64,000 nt of DNA from Strongylocentrotus droebachiensis (GCA_035222895.1 JAVYIG010007913.1:31475-95474); one strand, 5' to 3'; shown: positions 11,991 through 26,700, counted from the first letter of the stretch. Numbers and translations are program-made. The notes: generated by a model from the sequence alone, not told the origin.

Positions 11991-12165
11991 AGCAACCACC
12001 TACAGTATATAGAAAGACCACCTGTTTATAAAGACCATATTTTGTTATATCCCTTGAAAATTGGTTCTTATTGAAACGTGTACTAAAGGAACCTGTACAT
12101 AATATAAAAGACCACCTGCCTATAAAAAACGACTATAGGCTTGTCTCAGGTGAGCGGTCTTTATA
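11991..12165. mobile_element. MITE family B copy 1 (GACCACCTGTCT type)
   Basis: It shares AAGACCACCTG, TCCCTTGAAAATTGGTTCT and GGTCTTTATA-type segments with better copies at 36389 and 53641. The ends are decayed. Confidence 0.55.
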
Positions 12166-13864
12166 CAGTTTTAATGTATTAAGCATTACACAATGCAGGT
12201 ATATATATATACCATACCCCTACCATGCATGCATAATTATGTCAAACCCATGCACTTTTGTATCGCATTTTCATTACATTTTTCTTCCACGAAGAGTAAA
12301 GCTGCGGTTGTCCATAATTATGTACATGTAGGAATAGGCCGAGCTCTCATTTTTGTTTTTAAGAAAAGGTCTCCATTTAACTTTTATCTACCCATTTACC
12401 CCTATGGCAAGCTCTTGTATCGTAACATCGCGTCCTTTCATTTAAATAATACAATAAAAGAAAGTCATAGAGAGATTATGAAAATAATTATCTGAATATT
12501 ATCACTTGATATACAAACACGCAGACAGACAGACAAACATTATAAACAGATCAAAGGTGGAGGTATATATAGCCCTAACAAGCTTGTAGTTATATGTCAT
12601 CCAAAGAGGTACTATGTGTCCGATTGTTATACTTAAAAAGATAGGCTATTCGAATTACAACAAACTTGCAAAACTATGCTTGGTTTGAGAGAAGAAAACA
12701 TGCCAAATGTCATTGGGTTAATTCATTACCAGGCAACAATAGCAGCCTATATTACCCATAGGTATTTTAAAAACGTACTATTTAATTTTGCTCTGCTCAA
12801 ATCAGTATAAAACATATTTATATATATAATATATAAATATACAATATTTTTCACAGTGATTTCATTTTGGACATTGGTATTGATTATTACTCTACCTTGT
12901 ATAGGTCAAAGGAATGGTAAACAGAAACAACAACAAAGTTATTACCAGAACCCAACCCATTCCTCTGTAATGTTTCTACATGTTACCCTCGCAGGAAACC
13001 TAGCCTATGCCTAAACAGGGATCATCTGGGCGTAGCGTGGGTCTAAATATTACAGGGGCGCCATCATCACGGGGGCGGGGGGCGCCGGATGATCTGACAA
13101 GGCAGTTGAATATATAGGGAGGTTGTGGAAGCAGGGATGTATCACCTTCCCGTCGCGTCTCCACTGCCTCCCCCCCCCCCCCCCATTTCGATCGTCATTT
13201 AATAGACCGATTTACTAACATTGTATGCATATTTTTTTGTAAACAAAGATTGTTCTTGACAATCTAAAAAGTTGTCTGAGACTTGTCCGACAAAGACAGT
13301 AACACATAATTATGCACACTGGATTCCAAGTATTTTAGTTCGTTCATTAATGACAGGTATAATGGAACAACTCGTCACTAGGTCCACAGGAAAGAAACCT
13401 TCATAAATTTGAATATGTTAGCGAACTGGTCTACTATTGGGGGGGGGGGGTAACCCCATCCACCTCATCTGCCTTCCGAAGCTACGCCAATAGGAAACTT
13501 TGCACATACCATTCGTATGATTCAATTATTGCGAATGTAATATAATTACATGAAATTTACATTAGGAAGACAAGTCTCATACAATAAGATCGATATTATA
13601 TTATGTGAAAATCAAACAATTATTTACAGGGACACGCTATGTGGTTTTTATTTGCATACAGGATAATAATTCGCGCTGAAATTACCAGGACAACTATGAA
13701 AAATTGGTCACCCATGTCCTCTGCAGACAAAACAGAGTTCGGTTATAGAAACGAGAAAGACCGTGGGAGTGCTAGTCTCTCTTTATGACCCCAACCTTAA
13801 TTTTAAGATTGTTGAACCTGTTCGAAACGTCGAGCCACTCCCGCCACCCATCCTCTCCAATCGG

Positions 13865-13992
13865 CGCTATAGTTCTCCTTAGAACTATAAGCTAAGACAG
13901 ATAACCAACAGTCTTTTTCAAAACTACACCAACGGTCCTTTTTAGGACTACACACCCTCAAGGAAGATTACCGAGAGTCCTTTTCAGGACTC
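13865..13992 (+). repeat. array of four short stem-loops
   Basis: AGTTCTCCTTAGAACT, AGTCTTTTTCAAAACT, GGTCCTTTTTAGGACT and AGTCCTTTTCAGGACT occur in a row, each a 5-6 bp stem with a pyrimidine loop. GAAACGTCGAGCC just upstream suggests a retroelement 3' end. Confidence 0.5.
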
Positions 13993-14441
13993 CTCAATCC
14001 TCCTTCTCTCACACATGGTGCATCCGCAATCCATATTGAGTTCGTGTACTTGCGTGAGAATAAACGATATCAATTTTCATGAATATTACTGTGATTATGT
14101 ATATTTCCTTATAGTTCTCTATACAATGTTTGCGTCAAACCTGCCATTAGTTAAATGATAATGACGATTTACACGGTAAACATTTAAAAAGGTCATTTCC
14201 TTTTCCGTATTTGTCCAAATTCTACTCTCAGAAGTCCATTTAAAACAGAATAAAGGAATGTTTGTTTTCCATGTTCCAAGTGATTTCGTTAATCAAATGA
14301 ATTTTGGGGAAAACTATGGGAGCCGGCGGTTTGACGCATTCACCCACGTTTGCCGTGGTTTAACAATAGGTTTAACAATGACTGTAATCAGTTTTTGAAA
14401 TCATATTGTAGCTTTGTGATGTTTCTACTTCTATTTCACAG

Positions 14442-14751
14442 GTATCAAAGGACCACGGGACGAAACGACTCCAGGCAACGTGTTCAACTAAAACACAAAG
14501 AATGGATTTGAAATCAAACAACTTTTAGCTGCAGTGCCGTCGTTACATGGAATGATATTACGGATATAATTGGATTTAACTCATTTTTGGTCACCGTTCA
14601 AATCGTGAGATATCTTGAGAAACTATGGAGTGGACGGAAATCAAAGGCGATGGTATTCTTGTTGATATTGGCTTGATGAACTCCAAGGTGTGATTCGAAC
14701 CCTGGACTTAGTGTACAAGTGCTTCAGTTATTCCACCAATGGCTTGTTATG
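14442..14751 (+). CDS. RASEF: RASEF module-1 exon with start codon (mostly 5' UTR)
   Basis: The exon has a pyrimidine-rich acceptor ending CACAG (14441) and a GTGAGT donor after 14751. The ATG at 14739 has strong context (CCACCAATGG) and an in-frame TAG ten codons upstream at 14709. Its 13 coding bases (ATG GCT TGT TAT G) end in phase 1, exactly what the EF-hand exon at 20454 needs, giving [20 protein letters not shown]. The UTR part holds short upstream ORFs. The acceptor implies a further non-coding exon upstream that I could not place; a GTAAGA donor after 10543 is one candidate. An internal ATG at 20495 is an alternative start if this exon is not used. Confidence 0.6.
14680..14745 (-). 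repeat. tRNA-like SINE remnant overlapping the RASEF start codon exon
   Basis: Read on the minus strand, ACTAAGTCCAGGGTTCGAAT contains a near-consensus tRNA B box, preceded by GGTGGAATAACTGAAGCAC. The module-1 ATG lies at its edge on the opposite strand. Confidence 0.4.
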
Positions 14752-17700
14752 GTGAGTATCGGTGTGATATCATTATTTCTTTTTTTGGTTTGAATATGGC
14801 TGCATTATATCAGGGAGGTGACAGTCACAGTGCTTATACTATACTATCCTGCGATTGTTAATACCTGATACTGAAGATAATTATGTACCCATACGGCTTA
14901 TGTAGGTAAATGAACCTATACTAAATAATATTAGGCTAATTAATTTCATGTTTGGACCTGTCGGTCGATTCTCTCAGTTCAAGTTGGCGTCGGGCCAAAT
15001 AACTACATTATAATGATAATAATCTTTTAAAGTCCACTCCAAATTTTATTAAGTTAAACCGAATATGAAAATTCTTTTTGCCCAATTGATCGTGAGCCCG
15101 GCAGCCACTGAGCAGCGCCAGATCGACGTTGCTCTATCCCTTATTATGTTTGGAATAATTCATTCACTCATCCATCTGTTATCACCGTATATTTTGTCAT
15201 TCGTTCGTGTTACAATCATAAATTCCTTTATTCAGTCATTAATTCATCCATTCTAGCAATCAATCATTCATGCATATTCATCTATTTATTCATTCGAACC
15301 TATCACTATTCGTGCCTCCATTTATTAGTAAGTGTGGGGGTTAAGCACAAAGTACATTTTTTTTCACATCACCACATATTTTGCATTTCAAATTAACTCT
15401 CTGTTGACGAATATCTCTCTTATTTTTAGACAATTATCTCGAATCCATTGCATTATCTAGTGGTTTCATTACAGAGAACTAGGATGGGATGGGGCGGGGG
15501 GGGGGTGTGCCAATGCCGAAGTTTATCTGAGAAGAAAGACAATTAATTAAAGACCAAAACAACTCAAAGATTCGTTTACAAAAATGAGGCACTGGTCCCA
15601 ATCGTTCCCTTAATGAAAAGACGAAGAAAGAGGGGAGGGGGGGGGGAGAAGAAAACAGATAACAAAAAAGAAGAACAAGAACTAGGAAAAGAAGAAGAAG
15701 AAGGAGAAGAAAAAGAAAAAGAGCAAGAAGAGTAGTCACAACAACATATGACCAAGAAATGGAATTAATTAAGAGTGGTCTATATCGTGTTGCTCATTAT
15801 ACCTACCGTGGATCGTAAAAGGTTTCTTTCTGTCTTAATGTTGTTAGCCCTATCAATAAAAGGCTATCCTGTTTGTACAAACAAGTTCATACACCCTAAC
15901 CCGCACGCACACCCACACCCACACCCACGTCACTCTGGCACTTACAATGATAGGGATTATCCACTGTACGCTAACATGAGTTAAGACGCTTAAAGATCGA
16001 TTTACACGAAAGTATTGATCCAACCTTTAGGACAATTTAAGACCCCCGCTCCACGCCTATTCATTAATCCTTGCACCTCTTTTAAAGAACCCTACAAGTT
16101 GGTTTCTATTATTAAGTTCTTGTATGAATGCTCGCATATAAAGAGAAGAAAACAGGCAGCAATCAACGACGCTGGGAGTATACCGCAAATCACATTCAAA
16201 ACCACCAGACCCTGAATTTCAAACCACCTTGTTAGAATATCGTTGAATTTGTCTTTTTTTGCAAAATGCTGGCGGCCGTCTGGAAGTCATGATGTTGTTG
16301 GTATTGTAGAAGTGTGGAGATTATGTAGCACTCGTTTGGTTTCGCCAAGGATATGCTAGCTGCATGTGCAGTGTAGGTTATATACCTTGAATTGGATCTA
16401 TAAGAGAACAGGATATACTACATAACTATGCTGCGATTGTTAATACCAGATACTGGAGGTATGTACTCGTGTGTCTTATGTAGGTATATATGGACATACT
16501 TATAAGGCTTGGGCTTGATTATCTACCGGATTACTAACATATTCAAATATATGGATGTTTCTTTCCTGGGGACCTTTAGTGACGAGTTAGTGCATTAACC
16601 TGCTATTCATGAATGAACTACAATACTCGGAATCCAGTCTGCATATATTACTTGTTGTTATGTCGGGCAAGCCTCGAGCAAACTTTCGGGTTGCCCTGTA
16701 CAAGCTTTGTAAGCAAATTATGCACAAAATACGAATATGTTAGTAAAACCGGTCTATTCTGTCAGTTCTAGTTGGTGTCGGACTTAGATAACTAAATATT
16801 TTTAAATAATTAATTTATTCATTCACCCATTCACTTGTTGTTATCAATAATTGTCATTCGTTCGTGTAATCAATCATAAATTACTTTATTTAGTGATCAA
16901 ATCATTTACTCCACCAATCAATCATTCATGCATTCATAACTTATTCATTTAATCGTATTTAATTCATGCACGAATAGTTATAATAACTATTCGTGCATGA
17001 ATTTATCACTTATTATTGAAACATGAGATCACCGATACTTGACCATCAAACATTTCGTTTTCTACTTTCACCGAAATTGTATGTATTTGCATATTGACCT
17101 GTGATATATCCGATAATAAGTTCACGTGTTGACATAAAATGACATACGTTGGCATACGATGACACACAATTTAATAATTATATAGAAAAGAAGATTCGTG
17201 TCTGTTTAAAAATTCCACTGTTTGATTGAAAGCATGAATCTTATCTTCTCCATCATTATTGGCGTATACACATACATATCTACACATATTTGAATCCGGA
17301 CTAACTCGGCTCAAAGACAACTCGGCTCAGCTCCAAAAAACGGTCAGTTTTTGTCAATTTACCCAAACCCTAACTCTAACCCTAAACCTATAACCCTAAA
17401 GCTGCAATAACTAACCGTTTTTGCAGCTGGGCCGAGTTGTCTTTGAGCCGAGTTAGCCCGACTGCAAATATTTCCATTATATATTTATTTATATATTTAT
17501 TCATTCATTTACATATATAATTTTTTCCTTTTGATTTATATAAAAATGAAAGGAAATAACCTATATCAAGTTTTGGCAACCCTCGTGGGGATATATACAA
17601 TGCGAAAGGAAAAAGAAAGAGAAAAAGGATTGCGTAGCTTAATTAAAGTCATCCATTGTTGCCCTGCCTTTTGGGATTTTTTATTGGTTTGGTTGAAAAA

Positions 17701-20700
17701 ATGTATCGAACCCGGGTCACTGCCTTTGAACGCCAATCACTTAACCCACGATACACATCGACATACACAAATAATATAGTCTCTGCGATCTTTTTTTGAT
17801 AACTGTGCATTAACAGCCTAATCATACTCATTGCAGATTTGAAGTTTAGCCAAACCCACATACATCGTTTACGTATGTACAGTAGTTATCATGACTCTTC
17901 TTAACCATAAAATCAGAAACTGATGCAATTAACCCTACAAGACCATGATAACACGTACCTATATGTGGATGTAGAATCCAGCGAGGAATGCCTGTTTTAT
18001 ACATCACGATATTCGTTTAGTTAGTAAATCTATTGTTTATACATACACAGACATATTGACCCATTTTTCTTTTCTTTTCGTGACCCTAAAATGGATACGT
18101 TTATTTTTCCTTTTTGGTCCAATGGAGTCAAATGCAAATAACTGATCCAGATCCTACCTGGAAAATATTTGATGTATTTTCTTTTCAAATGATGGAATTG
18201 TAATTGAACTGCTTGACAACTTCATTCTATTAGGGTATGGTATTTTTTTAAATAATGCGGATCGAAAACAAAAGGCAGAGTTTGTTCTCCCTGTTAATTG
18301 AAATTCTGGTGGAAGAACAAGGTAGGATTGTAAACTTCATAACAAAATCATCGGGTATAGCGTGCAAATAATGATGTCGTCGTATTGGCCAATGTTATCC
18401 TAAACTTGCCATTTTATTTCACCATTGTTCATACATCATTGTTCATACATCATTGTTTATACATCATTTGCCATACATCATTTTTCTCTCTTGCTTGTAA
18501 AAAAATAGCAAAGATCTTCGAATAGCCAACGCCAATATCAGTACCCTTGTTCATAAGCTATTCAAATGTGTAAACGTTCCAATGACATATTCAGTCGAAT
18601 CCGAACATGGTTTCTATGGGATGTACAATATGAATATTGAAATTACACTGGAGTTGATTTTTCGGAAGTCTCTGCGATCTTATCCTTTTTTTTAGGGGGT
18701 GGGGGGGGGGGGTAAACTTTGCATCAACCATTACTCCTAATCCTACTTCTCGCATATTTTTAGTTTGTAGGAACCCAATAAAATCATCACTAACTTATAG
18801 CATTAAATACAAACTTATCTTTTCATTGTCCGGCAGTCCTTCATCTGTAACGCATTCATCGCTGTCATCATATCCCTCATCATCGTCGGTTTCATTGTCG
18901 CCTTCACCGGGTTGATCATCCGCCCATGATCCCTATTCCCTTCATCTACAATCCCCCCATCTTCATCATCATCTACATCATCGTCGTCCTCATTCCATGG
19001 CCATTTATCTTAGATATCATTGACGTTCTCATTTCCACCTTCGTCATCATTGTTACCATCATCAATATCATGTCAGGTACTATAGAGTGGTAAAGTGTGA
19101 CGTCGCCAAAAATCTATGTTTAGAATTTCTCAATTTTTTCTTCATTTTCCGAGTTCGGGTTCATAACATTACGAACCAGAGCAAAATAAAACTGAGTTGC
19201 TATAGAAAATCTATTTATTCAGATGATCAAATATCAGCCAATACTTAACATATTCAATTGGTTTTCGACATTTGAACATTATCTTTGATCCTCTTTAGGA
19301 AAATGAAGACAAAAATGAGAAATTCTTTAAAAAATAATTCATGATGTCACAGCTTCGGTACTCTATGTGGGCCATGTTCTATCGTATTGCGATACGATTA
19401 TACAAATATTGCATGCTTCGACGTTCAATAAGGGAGTTTACAGATACAATCTGCGCATGGGCAGATAAAGGTCATTTGTACCAAAAAGGTAAAACCCACA
19501 GAGATGAATACTGGATATGCGCTCATGAAAGTTATGTAACATTTTTCATTTATGCACCAACGGTACATTCTATGATACGCAGGTGGAAGTATTCTTTTCA
19601 AGAGGGCAAACAAAAGGTATTCATGAAGCACATCTAGGACTTTGGCAGTTATAATTCTAATACGCTCAAAGTGGAACTTCTCCATGTGTAAAAGATCTGC
19701 GGATATTTGGGGTCATTTGTACCATGTGCTATCTGTAAACTCCCTTATATATAACAACATATTTTATGAGCCAACAAATTGAGAATGTCCCGAGTTAATA
19801 TATTCAGCGAGTATTTGCGTGTTTTATATTCTGTAGCTTAGTATTTTCATCCCTTGTATATAGGTTACGTTCTTTTTATTTACCTTGTCATATTGTTAAT
19901 GTATGTAATTTTGTTGACAATAGAGCCCCGCTCACAAGCTTAGCTTCTAAAGAGGTCCTAAAACCATTCATTTTTATGATGTAATCAAGTTAAGATATGT
20001 TGAGAAATGTACTATTACCAGTCTCTACTTTATGTAAAAGATTATATCATGTTTTGTGTGGTTTTAAATAAAATGAACTTGAACGTAAACTTGAAATACA
20101 ATCGCACGTGGGAATTTCAGAATTTGTAGGTGAATATAATTGAGCAACGAAGAACAAAGGTAATTTAATATGAGGATTTTTTAGCATTTGTGGGCATTTT
20201 TGCTAACGATGTATAAGTGACACCTGTTCTACACATTTTTACATAATCGCAGTGAAGGGATGTTCCTTTGTCTACCACAGCAATTGTTGAGTGTAGAATG
20301 AGGAACTGTATATTTTGTCCTCTTTCTTTGTCCGTCATGTTCATAGTGTCTTAACCATTAAGTCGCCAATTACAAATAAGTTCTGAACGTTCAAGCTGTT
20401 GCTCGTTCCCAAGTATTTTAAACATAATTCAAATCAATTCAATTTTATTTTAGGTTTGAGGACGTCATCCGAAAATCCCCTACCTGAGGCGGATATGGGC
20501 AGCGCCACTAACGGTCCGAGCCCAGAGGCAATTCAGCAGCTTTTCGATGCTTGCGACCTGGATGGTAACGGATACATTGAATGGGAAGAGTTGGAGGTGG
20601 TCTGCGAAAATTTGGACAGGGATGAACTCGAACACATATTTGAGGTTAGAATTTCCTTTTCAAACAGGATTTGCATGAAAAACACACGTCTCCCTTTTCT

Positions 20701-23700
20701 CCTTGTATATTTTATAATACAGGGCCCAGTCTTACACAGAGTTGATATTAATCGCAACTTATTTGAAAGTGATAGCAATCGCAACTGTGTACATACGAGA
20801 TAGGAGACTGCTAACTTGCGATTGATTGGAGGACTTTCGATCGATTTGTAAGGCGGTGCCCAGATATACTCTGATGCCCATAAAGTTGGAAGACTTTTCT
20901 TAAACCTCTTTTCATGAAATTATTGTTACAAGTATGACTTCTTCTTGATCGAAAAGGTTTATGACTATCTTATCAGAACTTGATTAATCAATCTCTATTA
21001 CTCTTTAAGTAAATCAATACAGTTCAGAGAAGATTCTGAGCTTCATCTATCAATAATTTATCATATTGCCACAATCAGCTCATGAAATGAGGTAAAAAAA
21101 CAATTATTCTAGCTTTATGGGCAACATTGAACCTAACTGACATAATTTATTTCATGATGTAGTTATTCTTAAACCTGGAGAGTAACTTACTCTTCTTCTA
21201 GCTCAAGCTTTGTCTCGTCTTTCCTTTCCATTTCCTTGTTGGTTTTCTTTGCATTTTTTTAAAACTTTGTATATTACTGTAAACATTACTTTATTTTATT
21301 GAACCAATTTTCAATGTATTGTATTTTTATGTAATTTTGTAATCTTTTATCAATTAAATAAGTTTCAGCCTTTGGCTACTATTCTGAATGTATGTTCTTT
21401 TTAAAAATCAATGAGCCAGTTCCAATCAAATCGAATTCAAATTGAAATATACCGGTACACGCCTATTTTGAAGAATTCAATAAAATTCATGAATACACAT
21501 TGTAAAGGTGAATTTACGCAGTTATAATTTATAATTAATTATCCTTTTGTTTCATTTAGGCATTAGATGGAGATGGCGATGGGCGGATCAGTATAACGGA
21601 TTTCACTGAAGGCTTTCACAGTGTCAGCGAGGCTCTCCTTTCTGTCAGCCGTCGTAGGAGGCGTCAGCAGTATTTAGAGGACTTTGACAGTGAAGAGTTT
21701 GAGGTGTTCTTGCAGCAATTGGGACCTGACCTTGACCTTGTTTCTTGGTGAGTCAAACTTGTTATATTTAAAGCCCTTCTGCACTACGTATAGTTACTTG
21801 CGCCCTCTATATAACAAACAATACCTAATCGGTGACCATTGGTCCCCATGGTCCCCTTTTTCTTATGTTGGTTTGATGAGATAACCACATGTCAGTGACC
21901 ATGCAGGGAGGTTTAATCCCTCCTGGCCAATCTAGTGCAGAGGGGCTTTTAACATTTACAGAGCCTTTTGTGGACAGTGGAATATCATATGGAAAGCGTA
22001 ATTATATTCAATTGAACGTGAGCAAGGGTACTTCAATAAATTTGACCATATCATAAAAATTATCCAAAAAACAAAAGCAACAAACAATACTTATTAAGTG
22101 TATGTAGATAATTATACACAGAGGAATAGACAGAAGAGAGGAAACGACAGCTAAAGGAAAACGAGATGGACAGAGCTATTGGAAGGAAGAGATCGAGAGG
22201 GAGGGTGGGGGTGAGGGAGTGGGGTAAGAGGGATTGTTGGAAAGTGAAGAGGGGCATTCATTGCCTTAACAATAATATGTTATTGATAATGGGGGAGATG
22301 GGGAAAGAACGCGAAAAGGGATGAGAGAATGAGTGATGTGAGAGATAGAGAGAAAGAGAGAGAGAGATAGAGAGGGAAACTAGAGAGAGAGAGAGAAAGA
22401 GAGAGAGGAGGAAGAGGGGGAATTTAGGAGAAATATAGACGGCATAATATAATGGTATTAGCTTCCATCGCATGAAAACTAGACAAATTAGCTTCAATAA
22501 ACTGTACAGTTCTAAAAGGGTTTTGCTTTACAAGGCTTTTACCAGCATTATTCTAACAATGAAGGTTATTAATGCAAAACATTAATTTTGAATTTAAAGC
22601 CAAATAGAAAGAGACTGAAAATTAGGAGAAAATATCAACGGCAAAAAGGAATAGTACTAGTTCGATTATAAAGAAATACAAAAATTGGCTGATTATAATA
22701 TCATGAACTATCCAAAGTCTGGATAATAGATGCCAGTGATATTTCAATCTGTTGTGCTATAACGGGCTTTACCAGCATTATTCTAACAACGAAGCTTATG
22801 AATATGGATTACTGTAAAATTCAATCTAAAACCAATCGCGTGTGATACAGAGAAGGTCGTGATAAACAGCTCTACACTTATTATGCATAACAAAATGCTA
22901 AAAAATATTGGTTAAAAGTCGTATATTGGCAGATTAAAGCTAACTTGTACCATATGTTTATACCACACGCAATATCTAATAAGTGGATAAGGTTTATCAG
23001 TGTACTACAGCTCGAATTAGACCAAATCTATCCATCTTTATATCCATCTTTATATCCATCTTTATATCCATCTTATAGATGTCCTATAGCTTGGAGGCTT
23101 TTAGGGCAACATTAATAAGCCAGTTCACGGCTGCAGTCTGAGCATGATCAGATAAAGGTCATTGCAGAACAAATTGTGAAATACACGGAGACGAAATACT
23201 GGAAACGTGCTCATGAAAGTTATGTAATCATTATTCATTTATGCACTCCATGATACACAGGTGGAAGTATTCTTTGAAAAGGGGAGACAAAGGCTATTTA
23301 TGTAGCACCTCCATCGCTGTATAGGAGTGATTATTTCTTAATGTACAAAGTGGGACCTCTTCATGTTTTGAAGATCTGTGGATATTCGGGGTCATTGCAG
23401 TAATGTGCTAACCGTGAACTGGTCTATTAAAATGGACCTTGAGTCACAGGTTCTCCATAACTCCTCTTTCTCCTCCCATCAGTTCCTCCTTGTAAGATGA
23501 TGTTTGCCAAACTATTCTTCTGTCTAGTTACATGCCCAAACCCCTGTAGGTCCTACATGTAGCTGTCTTCTTTTCACAATTGTGATATTGTGGTCAAATA
23601 CCAAAAACAAAGACCAAATACATTGTATTAAATTACATTTAATGTCAATATGTGCTCTGAACTCCGCAAATGGCATTTTACTTTGAACTGACCCATTTCG

Positions 23701-26700
23701 TATTATTACAAGAAAAACAAAAACAGACAGACACCATACTTTATTTCAGATTTAATACAGCGAGATTGAATTATCGAGAATAATCGAGCAAACAGAACAA
23801 TTCGTCCTTCTTTTTTCAAATAGAAGAAACATTTTTCAATCATTCAAACATTTATTTCATTTTGAAGGCTTTTACTCGACCACAGCGCCATTTATCAACA
23901 GTATAGTAACATAATAATATCAGAAGGTAAGTGGCTTTGGCACATCATCCCAGCTTGTTTAATATAAAGTGATTCGAATAAAATCTACTGAATTATTTCA
24001 ATTTAATTCAAACATTATAATGGTAGATGTGCATATTTTAGACATGATTAAGTAGTATTGTTGTTGTTCAACAGTCTGATTCCTCAGTAAATAGGCTTCT
24101 CCCTTGTGACCTGCTATCCACTTTCAAAACCCAGCAAAGACATAAATGTACCTACAGTTAACACCTTAATTATCAACACCCCTTGTAATTTTGATGTTTT
24201 TTGTATTTTTCATAACTCAAGGATGAAAAGTGGACTGGTTAAATGAAGGCTATGTTAAATACGTTTAGATGTAAGCTTTTATATGTCTCATTCTCAAGAA
24301 TAATCGGGACAAATTTGTTTTTGTTTATTTATTTAAATACGGTGATTAAAAACATGCTTTCAGCTTAGCATAGCTGTTTTTCAGCATATCCGTACATAGT
24401 ACATTGAAATATATATGAATATTCACATATACAATTTTACATACTTATACAATTGCACGAAAGTCTCATTATCAGGTAGAATCATTTCAGAGAGTTATGA
24501 TTAGAGTAAATGATAACTGGCATATAAATATGCGATTCCATGACACCCACTTTATCCATCTATAGCAGTACTGCGCAACTGACCATGTTGACGGGTTTTT
24601 CTGAGACACCTTGTACATAAATGCGAACATCTGTTGCTTCTTCTAGCGTTTGTATATATATATTTTCTGTTTACCTTCCTATATAGGTTTACACGTAGAG
24701 ATGTACTTACTAGGTATAGTGTGGTTTGTGTGTGGTTTGTGTAATAAAGCAAATATCACACCAGGGGGGTGTTTCACAAAGATCCTAAGTTAAACTTATC
24801 TCTAAGTTGGACTTAAAAATTATGGAAAGCCATTAGCATCTTTGAAAATATTTTGTAAAAGTTATTTTGAAAGGCATAAAATGTTGATTCAAATCATTCA
24901 TAGTTTCTATCATCAAGGAGACTTCATGTTCTGGATGTGGAATTCATAAAAAGTCTAAAATACTTGAATTTCTGCTTTTGAACATATTTCATTTTAAGGC
25001 TCCAATGGCTGTCCATAATTTTTAAGTCCAACTTAGTGTTAAGTTCTACTTAGGATCTTTGTGAAACACCCCCAGGCCTTCAAGAGATTTAGCATCTGAT
25101 TGGAATAATATCGGTTAACCTCTCCTGATATATTTTCACCCGAAATAGCATCAAACTAAATTATAAATATCTTTTTTCGTGAAGTCCGTTTTTTTTTCTT
25201 AATATATAAACCCATTCAATTTTTTATTTCTATTTTCATTGATTCAATTTTTCTCGAAAATTCTCGAAGTGGGTTAATCTGATTTACTTTTCTCTTCTCT
25301 CCTTTAAATAGAAATAAAAGATATAATTTTATATTCTTTGTCAAATTGATGAAAAATCAAATTGTTAACAAAATCATGTACTGCTCTATCATCTAAAAGC
25401 TAAAGACTGGATAAAAGTTATACCACATTTTTCTGAGGCCCAAATACTTTGTGTTGTTGCGGTTCCTTTCATCAATATCCATTGACATCATTAATATACT
25501 CATGGTAGAGATGAATCTTCAAGTATCAAAATGGGATCTTCCTCGTGTTTTTTTTTACAAAGAGGAAAATGAAATTAACTAGTGAGGAGTTTGTTCATGG
25601 TGTTTGACATTAATGTCTTCTTTATCCAGTCAACTAAATGCTATATTATTATATTTCAAATAGCTTCGCATAACTATGATATCAAAACATAAATGTATAA
25701 TATCTCATGTAATGACATGGCTTGCATGACTTGTATGCGCACGAGGCATGGGCGCCAAATCTGCGTCAATTGCTTGGAAGCCCGGCTGTTCAAAGAAAAA
25801 CCAACATTCAACGGTTTGATATTTATCACACACGTCATGTATTTACATCGATATAGGTTGAAGTTTGGTTTAGGGTTCAACCCGGCTTATAAACACACTC
25901 GTCTTGCCTGGTATGTACACGACCGCCAATTATCACATGATTCGGAAATGCATAGCGTCAAGAGCCTAGCTAAAAAGAATATATACAAACCATCGACAGA
26001 AGAACGGCCACTTTTACTATTTTGAAGTTGACAACACTGATTACGTTTCATGCCGCAACAGGTCTTTTAATTAACATCGGATTTTAGTCCTCGCGTTCAA
26101 AAACGTGACCGACCTCAATTGCGACATCTCGCAACAGATGTGGCATATTTACCACCACTCGGTCGAAAGATAAAGGCGACATTTGCCATTTTGCGTTGGA
26201 ATAAGCATGGGCGTCTTAGTTGGGAGCGGAAACGGTAGTCGATCGTCTTGTTTATGATTTTGCTTGGAATAAAGGAAACCTTCGGAACCCCTTCTGAGTT
26301 CGGATTTTTATTTGGAAATACATTGAGGGATGTATGCTGGCAAGAAAGGATCTCTTCAGTGATTTTGTTGCTTTGATGTCGCGTCTTTTTTCATTGTGAT
26401 ATGATTATGCCGAATCCATTTCTTCAGGCGACACGTTTGTGCCAAGCAATTATTATTCCACGCATTGTAGCCGTGGATAACCCGTGAAGTTCTCAACCAT
26501 TACTCAGCCTTTAAATGATTCGCTTCATCGTTTTTTAAAAACTTCATATGAACAGAAGAGTTTTAAACTTTAAAGCGAGAGGGAGAGAAATATCTTCACG
26601 ACTATTTTAAGATCCTGAGGCATTTGAAATTATCTCCTGTTTTATCATAATTTGATTTCGAATTCTGATAATTGGATATTTACCAAAATGGGCTCGTACG

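Larger units (their letters stand above)
7535..14441. other. intergenic region, repeats only
   Basis: No exon with family similarity was seen on either strand. It holds microsatellites and homopolymers (8508-8600, 9282-9340, 9396-9420, 13171-13184, 13440-13450) and the elements listed separately. A sequence near 10430-10480 (GCGTTTCGAGCTAAC) resembles the end of a Penelope-like element, but too little remains to call. Confidence 0.6.

Noticed and set aside
17690-17770. tRNA gene on the minus strand
   Set aside because: The B box is good but the cloverleaf and acceptor stem do not close; treated as a SINE remnant.
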